DNA of 64,000 nt. Source: Avena insularis (taxonomy: Eukaryota > Streptophyta > Magnoliopsida > Poales > Poaceae). Shown piece after piece: positions 50,148-60,894 of this stretch. The DNA lies in contig CM042689.1 of NCBI GenBank assembly GCA_023614405.1, forward strand, positions 330,808,305-330,872,304, written 5' to 3'. The notes beneath the pieces are model-generated. The model was not told where the DNA came from, searched no databases, and worked only from the letters and a program-made list of their open reading frames with translations. Every line of letters begins with the position of its first letter. The first letter of the stretch is position 1. The translations under genes and the position numbers were made by a program.

Positions 50148-50749
50148 GTAGCCCCCGGAGAACTCCGAGATCTTGCTCCGTCTTGCCTCTTCACGTGGAA
50201 TGCTCCATCTAGATGGATGTCGGCAAATCGTCAAGCAATATCTTGTAGTCCTCCCAAAGAACCCTGCAAGGTTTTCTCTGTCTTTAACTTGTAAGTCGGA
50301 GACTTTGCTGAATCTTCCATCGTACTCTTCCGTAGCCGGACTAGATCCGTCCATGCCGGAATCTTCTGATGTGACGGCTCATCTGCCTATGTCAGCTAGG
50401 GCGACGTAGACATAGGTCAGCGATGCCTCGTAACTCACACATGCAGAGAACGCAATCATGTCCACTTTTCCCGCGCAAGCGATACGAACCGTTGGCGGCG
50501 ACAGTTGGGACATGGCGAAATTTATGCGCACGTCCGCACACACGTCGTCTACGCGGAAACCGTCCGATCAAGCTACATGAATCTTGATGTTGGAGATCAT
50601 AAATAGTAACTACGATGGAAAATTTACTTTTCACCTTATTCTCTCCTCGCATCGTCTTCTTCCTCCAACGAGCGCCTCCTCGAGCTCTCCACGCAATCTT
50701 GCGAAAAACCCTAGGTCCAATTCTCGCCCGTCACCTCCAAACTTGTGCA
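50148..50749 (+). other. Polypurine tract and antisense leader region of element C
   Basis: No ORF of note. It begins with the polypurine tract of C and ends with TCT/CTC-rich leader sequence before the antisense ORF, the same layout as in A and B. Confidence 0.5.
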
Positions 50750-51000
50750 ATGTCCAGCAACAGCTCTACTCCCTCGATGGCGGCATCGGGCGAAGCCGGC
50801 GAGCTCTGTCGTCGTGCCCCCAGTGGGCCTGGTCATCCCCATCTCTGCGGTGGTCGAGACCACCGGCGGCAACCACAATCCAGCGCCGCTGGAGCCGCTG
50901 GAAGAGGAGCTTGACTCCCACAAAGGCGATTGGCGCGGTTCGGACATCACGGACCACAACATCAAGGAGCTGATCGCCGAGGGCTACCTCCCTACGACGG
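50750..51000 (+). pseudogene. Start of the antisense ORF of element C
   Basis: ATG at 50750 opens MSSNSSTPSMAASGEAGELC. A frameshift near 50810 moves to a frame with VGLVIPISAVVETTG and then DWRGSDITDHNIKELIAEGY. It is cut by element B at 51000 and resumes at 63892 in phase (EGLAWRAAPTGEV; GEKVYLKAQLVRGVSLP) to the window end. Arrangement and style match the gypsy-type antisense ORFs of A and B, although sequence similarity is low here. Confidence 0.6.
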
Positions 51001-51509
51001 TGACGAGGTTTAATCTCGTCAATGCCCATTGTTATGGACTTGGGTTTTGGAGAAGATGGGGATGCTGGAGATCGCGGAAAGGTTAGCAAACAAGCAACAC
51101 GGGGACCCAAGGTTTACCCAGGTTCAGGCCCCTGGAGGGAAAACCCTACTCCTGCTTGTCTGCTCTTGATTACGGCGGAACCGAAGGTTACAGGGGTGCG
51201 CAGATGCAATCTGGCGTGGAGGTGTGTATGCGGTGGTGTGTGAGAGATTGTATCTGATCCTCCTCGTCGTGCCCTCCTGGCCTTTATATAGAGATAGGCA
51301 GGTCCTGTGCATGTCGAGTCGATTCTGAGTTTTAGGGTTTACCCCTTTGAATTTCCTATCTACTCTAGTCTTGCTCTCCAAGGATCCGAAGGCGTCATGG
51401 GCCCTGGCCACCCGAAAGTCTTCATGGGCCGACGTATATTTGTCATGGGCCTTCCTTGGGCTGGACTAGGTATGTTGAGGTCGTGTACCCGCGGGGTATA
51501 ACCATGTCA
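51001..51509 (-). repeat. 3' LTR of element B
   Basis: 509 bp with TATATAAAGG on the minus strand at 51290-51281. The adjacent polypurine tract is degenerate in this copy (plus strand AGAGTCTCGAG instead of GTCGCCCCCGAG). Confidence 0.93.
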
Positions 51510-52820
51510 AGAGTCTCGAGTGTTCAAATAATCGTAGATTCGGCTGAGGACTCTTCAATCCTTCGGGTGCAACTCTGTCTTTCAAGATAATGTGTAGGGA
51601 TTGTTGATGCGTGTGCCTGACTCTCCCGACGGATCAGGGTCAATTAACTATCTTAGGACAAAACAACACGATCTTCTTCAGGTGCGAGTCCCTCGACTCG
51701 AACCCGGAACATATGCTGGCGTATTCGACTTAGGCCGTGGAGGACTTATAGGAGTGGAATTCCAGTGAATTTAAATGATGTACCCAACGCGTCCGTCGGG
51801 ATTTTTCATCGCGCCTGTTGGCACGGATTCTTACTAGAAGAGCGCAGTCATGTGCGTTACTAGGCCATCAGATGATATCTGTATTTCTTATCTTTGTGTT
51901 GCAGACATAGCATCCGAATGTCTTATCACCGCAGAGGTGCTTCGGGTGGCCAAGGAGGACGTTTCTCACTCAGTGTTTAATTAGGGCAGAGTTGCCGAAA
52001 AAGTTTTGCATGCTGATCCGTAGGATCGGAGTCGAAGAATTCATAGGGTGCGCGACTAGCTCTCCCTATGGGAGTAGCCCCCGAGTGTCTGTTCGAGTCG
52101 TAGACTCGAGCATAGACTTTAATTCCACCGTTTTTTGGCTTCCGGTCCGTAGGACACAAATTTTTTCGGATGCTTGAATCCATCCTCCCTATGGGAGTAG
52201 CCCCCGAGTCCGTAGTGGAGTGCAGACTCATCGTAGGACTCGAAGAAATTAGTTCAGTACTGTAGTGTTTTGTTCATTTTTGGGTGCGTGGCCAGCTCTC
52301 CTGATAGGAGTAGCCCTCGAGTAGTTAGTCGAATCGTAGATTCGAGTGAGTACTCTTAGCCATGTAGCCGAAGAATTGTAGCTGTTGCTAGTATAACATT
52401 TGATGACGTCAGTGCTGACGATCGGTGACCTCAAGCGTCTGCTGCGCCAGAGATGACGTGACTGGACGAACATGGGTCCCACCTTCTGACCTTGAATTGA
52501 CCGGTCACGTGCGGCGTGGAGATAATTACGGCATCACCTCGATTTCCGCGCGTAGTGGACGGCGTGTGAGCGACGGTTCGCTGCTGGGCTGACACATGGA
52601 CGGTCAGATCTTGCAGTTGGCTCTAGGTCTTCCCGATGGACGGTCGTCGTGCATCATCTTCGTCCTTATAATCATTGGGGAAAAGTTAATCTGTTTTCAC
52701 CGCTGCCATTCGTGCTTCACTGCTCCCATCTTCTCTGAGCTTTCTTGCTGCGCGCTAGAATATCCTCGAACATTTCCTTCGTTGATCCCACGTTCTCGCC
52801 GCCAGCACCACCGCACCGCG
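51510..52820. repeat. Structured repeat modules in the 3' noncoding region of element B
   Basis: Same layout as in A: hairpins CTCCCTATGGGAG at 52062 and 52185 and CTCCTGATAGGAG at 52298, each followed by TAGCCCCCGAG (third copy TAGCCCTCGAG). GTA-loop hairpins follow: TCGAGTC-GTA-GACTCGA at 52093 and TCGAATC-GTA-GATTCGA near 52329. Spacing is 123 and 113 bp. The rest is the leader of the antisense ORF. Confidence 0.8.
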
Positions 52821-55800
52821 ATGGGGAATCCCAAGAAGTCCTCTTCTGCGGTTGGCACCAGCGCTGCTGGTGGAAAGAAAAGTTCGACAGCTGCCCGTGT
52901 CACCGACGGTGGCTGGCGGCGATCAGAGACGCGAGAGAGTGATCTCCGCAAGCTCCATGAGCGGGGCTTGATCCCGCAGGATAGGGAGGCCGTCAAGCTC
53001 CCTGGCAATGAGGTAATTTCCCGTCCCCCTGCTGGGTTTCGGGTTATGTTCCTCGCATTTATTCTTCGGGGCTTTTCCTTCCCGGTCCACAATTTTCTTC
53101 GTGGGCTGCTTTTCCTTTACGACATCCAGCTGCATCATCTTTCCCCCAACTCTCTTCTTCACATTGCTTGTTTTGTCACTTTCTGCGAGTGTTGGCTCGG
53201 TATCGAGCCGCACTTTGGCCTCTTCCGAAAACTCTATTCCGTGAAGAGGCAATCTGGTTCTGATGGTGTCTATCCCATTGGGGGTTGCATCATTTCCCTT
53301 CGATCCAATCTTCTTTTCTTCTCCTTTTATATGTCCGAATCTGTCCAGTACTAGCGGAGGCGATGGTTTTACATCCACGACTCCATGGTGGCTGGGCAGG
53401 ATTTTGGCCTTGCTCCTTTTGACCCCTCCCAGAAAATCGAGCCGAAAAGGTCCTGGAAAAACTAGATCTTGGATGGCGAGGTGGCTGAGATTGAAGGGCT
53501 CTATCGCTGGGTGGAGGATCTTCAATTGACTCCGGAGAAGGAGGTGAATGGTGTGGACATCATCCGCACCTTTCTCAAACGTCGGGTGCGGCCACTCCAG
53601 GCTAGGGAGCCCCCAATGTTCCTTTATGCGGGTCGCCGTGATCCGACTAGGGTTTTGGCTGAGGAATTCTCCAGGGGAGATCTTGACGGGGTCCTTCGCC
53701 CACTGCTGAAGTACAAGGCTAGAGAGGACCTTCCGGGGAAGTCGCTGACTTCTCCGTTCTCTGCTTCTCGTCCGGTTCCGTAGGTGTAGAGCTTGGATAT
53801 GCGCGTAGCGCTATTTTTCCACTGCATTTTAGTTGTTATTTGTTTGTCTGCTGGCAAATTTGCTTCTTTTGCACAGGAGTTCAAGGTTCCGGGCATGTCG
53901 CCGCCGCTTCCCGAATTGTTTCCGGATGCACCGGACAATGAAGTGGTGGACTCCATGTCTGAGCTTCCATCTGCGCGGTCGCCGGCCAAAGAGGCCATCG
54001 AGTCGAGCGAGGATCATACTCGCAAGAGGACACAGACCTCCAGCGAATCGTCAGATGCTTCGACTCCACCGACGCCTAGGAACCCGCTATGCCTCGAGCG
54101 TCACAGTGATGGGCGTGGGGGCTCTTCTTCTCTGATTCCTGTCGTTCCCGTGTGGGCTGTGGCACCGCACCCGCCGGCGAAGCGGAAGAAGGAAGAAAAG
54201 AAGGAAGAGAAGAAAGAGGAGAAGAAGGGCAGGAAGACCCCTCCTATCTTCGACTTAAGCGAGCTTGACTCGTAAGTTTCCTCAGTCTCCTTATTTTTTG
54301 TCTGTTTACCTTGTGCTCTGCTGATTTTTTCCTTTTGTAGCCACTCCTCTGACGGCTCCTCTAGTGACGGTGCTCGGGAGATGGTGGGGGAGTCGAAAGT
54401 TGCTCTTCCTCCTCCTCAGACGGTGGCCACCTCTGAAGGCGCTGCTCCAAACCCTTCTCCGCCAGAGGTTCGGGTGGTTGCCCCTCAGAAGACTGCGAGC
54501 GGACCTTCGGAGTTGCCGTCTAACCATGTAAGTAGTTTTGTTTTCTGCCGTAGGGGGAGCCCCCGAGCCTTTTCGGATGATCTGCTGATTTTTCTTTGAA
54601 TCTCAGGGGGAGCCCCTAGCACTTTTCGTGTGTGTAACTTGCTTCTGCTCGTTCTTTTGGGCGTAGCCCCCGAGCCGTTCTTCTGACTAATAGTTCTTGT
54701 TGCAGCCTTTTGTGCAAAGTGCCAACCAGTTGGTGCAGCAGCACCTGGCGTTGGAGGCCAGCCTTAAACAGCTTCAAGGTATGTTTACCACTTGGTCTTA
54801 GCTTCTTCTTGTATTTTTGTCCTTCGATCTGATAGGTGTGTTGCTTGACTGCAGAGGACCACAACGCCTTTCTCCGTGAGATTGATGCTCTCAAAAAGAG
54901 CCTTGGTCAAGTGGAGAAGAAGGCCGAGGTCGCCGTTGGTGCGAAGGAACGCCTCGAGCTGGAGTTAGCCAACGCGGCCGAGGCCAAGGAGCGCCTTCAG
55001 CAGGAGGCCACGGACCGCAAGGAGCAGCTCACCACTGCCACGGCTTCGCGCGAGAAAGAGGTAGCCGGCAAGCTGATGGCAGCTGCCAAGGCTATTTCCG
55101 GTGCGTTTCTTCGCTTTGTCCTTTCGGCTTCCTTGTCTTTCCTTGTAGTGTTTTTATTTATGCTGCTTCCTTTTGTTGCCTTAGATGCCGCGGGCATCGA
55201 GTTTGATCGCGGTGCTCTGGAGCACGGGAGCGCTCTGGATGATGCTACTATGGCGGTCGAAGACCGCTGCAGCACCGTTATCAGCTCGCTTGCCAAGGCC
55301 AAGGAGGTCCTTGGGCGCTTCTACAAGGAGCTCGTCCCCAAGGGCGTGGCCCTCGAAGATGTCGATGCCTTGGCGGAGGCGCTGTCAGCCGAGGCGCCTG
55401 TGGCGTACAAGCGCAAGCAGAAGGGCATCGGCGCGTCCGTCGAGCTGGCAATGGCCTTGGCGGCTGGAGCGGAGCTGGACCTTCCTTAGGTCACCTCCCG
55501 GATACCGACGGTTGCTGATGGATCCGAGGTAGCCTTCGCCACCTATGCTGCTTGCTGTAAGCGTTATTGGCCAAAGCTGATTGATCTGCTGGCCGAGTAC
55601 GCGCTAAGGCAGCAGGGGGAAGCCAAGGCGAGGCAGTCCGACTCCGAGGCTACTCAGGGTGCCGCTTCGTAGGCGTTGTAGTTGTAGGATAGTTTTAGCT
55701 TCTTTTGTTGTAACTATTTTGATGAACGTTCCTTGTGCCACGTAGTGGCTTTTGCTGCACGTAATGAATTTGCTGAGTTTCGTGCACGTAGTGGCTTTTT

Positions 55801-56646
55801 CATCCGCTTGTTCATGCCTTTGTCTTCTGTTACTCTAGGGTCCTTCGGGTGATGATCCCGTTGACACTTCGTCTGCGGCGCAGCTGCGGCCATCCCTGGA
55901 TGGTGCATCGCAGCTTGTGTTTCTTCGAGATCGTATCCATAGCCTCGAGAAAGATTTGCTTGGGGTGCGTGGCCACGCTGATGTTTGGAAATCCAAAGCG
56001 GATCGAGGCGCTGCCAGAGAGGAATTTTTGATGGGGGAGTTGCGTCGTTTGGCCGAACAGCTTGAATGTGAGTTTTTCGAGCTACTGATCGTTGTTTCGG
56101 ATGTGCCTGTTGGCCTTTCGCCTTACTCTTGCAAGTATTGCAGGTGTTAACCTTGCTCCGAGGGAGGAAAAGGAGTGTGTTGATGTTCGGATCAATTGCT
56201 TGACTCAGTAGGACATGGAGGCCGACGGGTTTTTCTAGATGGACCATGATCGTGCCCTGGTCCTTGCGACGGTGCAGGATCGTGTCCACCAGGTATCGCG
56301 GGTGCTGCGTCAAGTGAAGTCTTCACTGGCGTCGGTTCTGCATGTGATGTTCTTGCTGGATGATGCACCGTCAACTCTCTCTGGCCTGCTGTCGAAATTT
56401 CGGAGTGTGCATCGTGTCAGGGAACTGGTGCGGCATCAGCTCATCGCGGGGGTGAAGGTTGCGCTCTCCCTTGTGCGGTTGCATCGTCCTGATGTAGATC
56501 TATCTGCTGTAGCGGCTGGGCCGCCTCTTCGGCCAGATGGTGGCGAGTGGGATATGCGTCCACATTATGCGGCTGTAAGGCAGTATGCCGAATAGATCGT
56601 AGATCTATTTGAGCAGCGTGCTCGGGTTATTCTTCCAAATAGGTAG
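52821..56646 (+). pseudogene. Antisense ORF of element B (putative gypsy-type domain), multi-exon
   Basis: First exon 52821-53783 holds LRKLHERGLIPQDREAV, FPVHNFLRGLLFLYDIQLHH, LGIEPHFGLFRKLYSV and NGVDIIRTFLKRRVRPLQAR. Likely later exons by splice signals and frame: 53877-54271 (acidic, Pro-rich, ending in a Lys/Glu run), 54341-54527, 54706-54778, 54855-55100 (coiled-coil-like, Ala/Glu/Lys), 55185-55672, about 55839-56066, and about 56143-56646. Together these would give a protein of roughly 1000 residues, convergent with integrase. Premature stops seen at 53352, 53463, 55487, 56209, 56236 and 56593 are all TAG, and TAG at 53781 may be another. No enzyme motif seen; role unknown. Confidence 0.78.
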
Positions 56647-57001
56647 TACCTGTAAAAAATATATATGTAAAATTTGTATATATTTGATGGGGCGTGTTGT
56701 TCCCTTTGTTGTAAGGGTTTGGTTGTTGTTTTAGCACGTAGTGCTTTGTTTGTATACGTGTCCTTTTCGTTAGCCTGGCGTGATCAGCTACTCAGGTGTA
56801 CACGTGGTATCCTTAGTCGACGAAGTCGTGAGGTGGGGGGAGCCCCCGAGTGCGTTTGTGGCATGGGGTAAAATGCGAAATAGTAAACAAAATTTTTGGG
56901 GCGAGGCACTTCGCTTTATTCATATCGTAATGGAGGAGGTACATTGTTCGGCTAAGTAGCCTTGGCTGAATAGCCTTATTGAAAGTAAAAGAGGGGGGTA
57001 G
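56647..57001. other. Convergent 3' region between antisense ORF and pol of element B
   Basis: No gene. It has one exact AGCCCCCGAG at 56841-56850, preceded by a G run (GGTGGGGGG). It probably holds both 3' ends. Confidence 0.5.
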
Positions 57002-58852
57002 CTAGGGGTAGAAGCGTCACAGATGTGCGACGTTCCATGGGTTGGAGTATGCGACTCCAGACTCCACTTGCTTGAGGCGATAGGCGCCACCTGGGATGAC
57101 TTCAGTGATGATGTAGGGTCCTTCCCATGGTGACTCGAATTTCTTTGGTCGCTCTTACTTGAGTCGTACGACTAGGTCTCCTTTGACGAAGTACCTTGGG
57201 CGCAGCCGTCGGCTATGGTAGTTGCGGAGACTCTGTTGGTACACCGCTGATCGAGCCGCTGCTATGTCGCGCGCTTCATCGAGTATATCGACAGAATCTT
57301 CGAGTGCAGCCATCGATTCGGCTTCGCTGTAAGAGACGACCCGTGGGGCCTTATGGCATACTTCTGCTGGTAGCACGGCTTCGGCTCCGTGTACCATGAA
57401 TAAAGGCGTGTAGTTGGTTGAGCTGTTTGGCGCTGTGCGTAGGCTCCACAGGACCGAAGGTAGCTCTTGTGTCCAGGCACCCGTGAGTCGCTTGAGTAGG
57501 CTCATTAGGCGCTTCTTGATGCCAGCACCGACGAGGCCGTTGGCCTTTTCAACCTGCCCGTTTGTTTGCGGGTGCGCCACGGAGGCGTATGTGATGTTGA
57601 TTCCGAGGTCTTCACAGAAATCCTGGAATTCTTTGGAGATGAAGTTCGACCCATTGTCGATGATGATGTTGTGCGGCACGCCGAACCTGTAGACAATGGA
57701 TTCAAAGAACTTGACGACAGTTTTGCCCTTTTGGTTGGTGACTGGCATGGCCTCAATCCACTTGGTGATTTTGTCAACTGCGACCAGGAGGTAGACGTGA
57801 CCTCCTTTCGAGGACCTTGGTAGCTTGCCGATGATGTCGAGGCCCCACTGGGCGAAGAGCCAGGCCAAAGGTATGGGCCTGAGTTCTGATCCGGGTGTGT
57901 GTGGTTTGTCGGCGAACCTTTGGCACCCGTTACATCTTCGTACGATGCCCTTGGCGTCGTTCATGGCCGTTGGTCAGTAGAATCCAGCTCGTAGAGCTTT
58001 GGCAACAAGGGAGCGGCTGCCCGCATGCTGGCCGCAGATGCCCTCGTGGATGTCTTGGAGGATGCTTTTGCCGTCACCAATGGTGATGCACCTTTGTAGT
58101 ACACCCGAAATGCTGCGCTTGTACAGCTCACCATTGATTATGGTGAAGGCCTTTGACAGGCGAGATATGCGCCGGGCATCTGTCGGGCTATCAGGCAGCT
58201 CGCCGTCTATCAGGTACTTGAGGTATGGTTGTGTCCAAGTTTCTTCGACTGCCATGACCTGCATCAGGTTGACCACGGCGACCTCTGTGTCAAGCTTTTC
58301 GGGTCCTTCCTGTCCTTCGGGTAGCGCAACCCCCAAGTGCTCTGCTTCTTCGGGTGATCCTTTTGGGAATTTTCGCTTTATGGATGGCACGCAGATCTGT
58401 TCGAGGAACACGCCTGGTGGCACCCGTGCACAGGTGGAGCTGATGTTGGCGAGTCTATCGGCCTCCTCATTGCTTTCTCTCCCAATGTGCCGAAGTTTGC
58501 AGCCGTCGAATTCTCCCTCGAGTGAGTTGTAGAGTGCGCGGTACGCAATCATGTTTTCGGCGTGTGCGTCGCACTCATTCATCGTCGGCTGGACGACGAG
58601 GTTCGAGTCTCCGTAGATGACCAGGCGCGTTGAGCCGTAGATGTTTGCCATCCTCATGCCGTGGATGAGGGCCTCGTACTCTGCCTCGTTGTTGGAAGGT
58701 CGAAACTTCATCTGGAGGACGTACTTCATCTTATCGCCATGCGGGGAGGTCAGTATGACCCCGTCTCCTGCTCCGGCTTCACACTTGGAGCCATCGAAGT
58801 GCATCGTCCATGACTGTGTCATGTCTGGGGTGTCTGGCAGCTGCAGCTCCAT
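57002..58852 (-). pseudogene. Archaeal-type RNase H and integrase of element B
   Basis: The aRNase H frame 58852-57974 starts before MHFDGSKCEAGAGDG and includes MKFRPSNNEAEYEALIHGM and IYGDSNLVV. It ends at a TGA (57976-57974) where element A has Trp. The integrase frame 57964-57155 has a CNGCQRF zinc-binding part, then LDIIGKLPRSSKGGHVYLL, IDNGSNFI and TNGQVEKANG (D-D-E intact). It ends at TAA (57157-57155), with in-frame sequence continuing to RFYP-stop at 57004-57002. Two point stops are the main damage. The integrase joins the DNA copy into the host chromosome. Confidence 0.92.
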
Positions 58853-58889
58853 CCAGTGTACAAGGAAGTCCGGGAGGACTTGAGACTTG

Positions 58890-60894
58890 ATCGCGTGGCG
58901 TTTCTCATAGACGATGTCTAGAGGTGACAGCTCGATGCCCTGCTGTACGCTGGCCCTGTGTCCTCCGGATTATTCAGGATCTGTTCAGATGTGCCTGGGT
59001 GCCTGACGACCATCACCTGGTGCTCCTGGAAGTAATGGCTCAGCCTACGAGCCGTCATGAACACGCCGTAGGCGAGTTTCTGGTAGTGAGGGTACCTCTG
59101 CTTTGTCGGCGTCAATACCTCGCTAAGGTAGTAGATTATGCATTGGACCCCATGGGTCTTGCCTTCTTCGGGTCGCTCGACCACCTGTACGGTGCTTACC
59201 ACCTGGTGTGTAGCTGCTATGTACAGCAGTAGAGGCTCGCGCTCTTTTGGCATAACCAAGACGGGCGAGGTAGAGAGCAGCCGCTTTAGATCTTTGACTG
59301 CATCATCCGCTTCAGACGTCCACTCGAATTTGTCTGCCTTGTGTAGCAGCTGGTAAAATGGCAGGGCTTTCTCGCCCATGCGGCTGATGAACCTGCTCAA
59401 TGCCGCGATTAGTCCTGCAAGCTGCTAGACACCCTTGAGGTTGTTCGGCTTCTCCATGGCCATTATGGCCCGGATTTTCTTCGGGTTCGCCTCGATCCCT
59501 CGCTGGGAGATGAAGTAACCAAGCAGCTGGCCAGATGGGACGCCGAAGGCGCACTTTTCAGGGTTAAGTTTGGTCCTGTAGCGATCGATATTATCGAACG
59601 TCTCGCGGAGATCATCGATGAGTGTTCTCGCCTCCCTGGTTTTGATGACTATGTCATCGACATAGACTTGGATATTGCGACCGATCTGGTCCTTCAGGCA
59701 TGCTTGCATGCATCGCTGGTACGTGGCACCTGCGATCTTTAGCCCGAAGGGCATTGTGTTGTAGCAGAACACTCCGAACGGCGTGATGAACGCCGTTATT
59801 TCCTGATCTTTGACTTTTAGGTGAATCTGGTTGTAGCGTGAGTAGGCGTTGAAGAAGGAGAGCTTCTCGCATCCTACAGTCGAATCGATGATCTGATCGA
59901 TCCGAGGGAGAGGGAAGTGGTCCTTCGGGCAGCGTTTGTTTAGTGATGTAATGTCCACGCACATCCGCAGGATGTCCGTGTCCTTTTTGGGGACCATTAC
60001 GGTGTTGGCGAGCCACTCGCCCTCCTTGATCTCCCTGATGAAGTTTGCGTCGAGCAGTCTGTTGACTTCGACTCCGATTGCTTCGGCCCGTGGTTCGGAT
60101 AGTCGTCGGATGGACTGCTTGACGGGCTTGGCGTCTGGAAAGACATTAAGTGCATGCTCGGCGAATTCCCTGGGAACTCCTGGCATGTCCGCAGGACACC
60201 AGGCGAAGATTTCCCAGCGCTCACGGAGGAATTCGACGAGCGCGCTTTCCTATGCGGAGCTGAGATCGTTGGCGATTTGCGCCGTCTTGGAGGCATCCGT
60301 CGGGTGGACCTGCACCTTCTTTGTGTTGACGGTGGAGTCTAAGGACATATCTGGTGCGTTCTGTCGTGCGACTGGGGGTGCCCCATTGTCCGTCACCTCG
60401 CGGAGCCTTACGAGCTCCTCTTGCATGCCAAATGACTAGGAGATTCTGTTGAAGTCCCTGTCGCAGTGGTCCGATCGGGTGAAGCTCCCGTGGACCGTGA
60501 TGATGCCCCTGGGTCCTGGCATCTTGAGTAGAAGGTACGCGTAGTGTGGTACTGCCAGGAACCTTGTGAATGCTACACGCCCGAGGATGGCGTGGTATTG
60601 TGATGGCCAGTCCACCACTTCTAACTCGAGCCGCTCACATCGGACGTTATCCAGCTTGCCGAAGATGACGTTGAGCCATATCTTTCCTAGGGGGAATATT
60701 CCTTTTCCTGGGACGATGCCATGGAACTTTGTGTTCGACTGTTCCAGGCTGCATAGCGGGATCCGCATTGCTGCTAGGGTGCTGGCAAACATCAGGTTGA
60801 TGCCGCTGCCGCCGTCCATGAAGGCGCGGCTCATCTCGAAACCTCCTATCTGCGCCTCAAGCACCAGGGCAACATGACCTGGGCGAGGGACCTG
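58890..60894 (-). pseudogene. Protease, reverse transcriptase and RNase H of element B
   Basis: Protease: FMDGGSGINLMFASTL near 60830, in frame 60864-60436, stopped by TAG (60438-60436). A linker follows with another TAG (60252-60250). RT frame 60186-59425: VPKKDTDILRMCVDI, the NAYSRYNQIHLKV region, MPFGLKIAGATYQRCM, catalytic YVDD (59664-59653). TAG at 59427-59425 sits where element A has CAG, and RNase H follows (59400-58918; QRYPHYQKLAYGVFMTARRL). Domains are otherwise well preserved. Confidence 0.92.

Noticed and set aside
51022..51243. Small plus-strand ORFs starting MPIVMDLGFG at 51022 and 63397
   Set aside because: They are inside the two LTRs of element B and recur because the LTRs are repeated; no sign of coding constraint.
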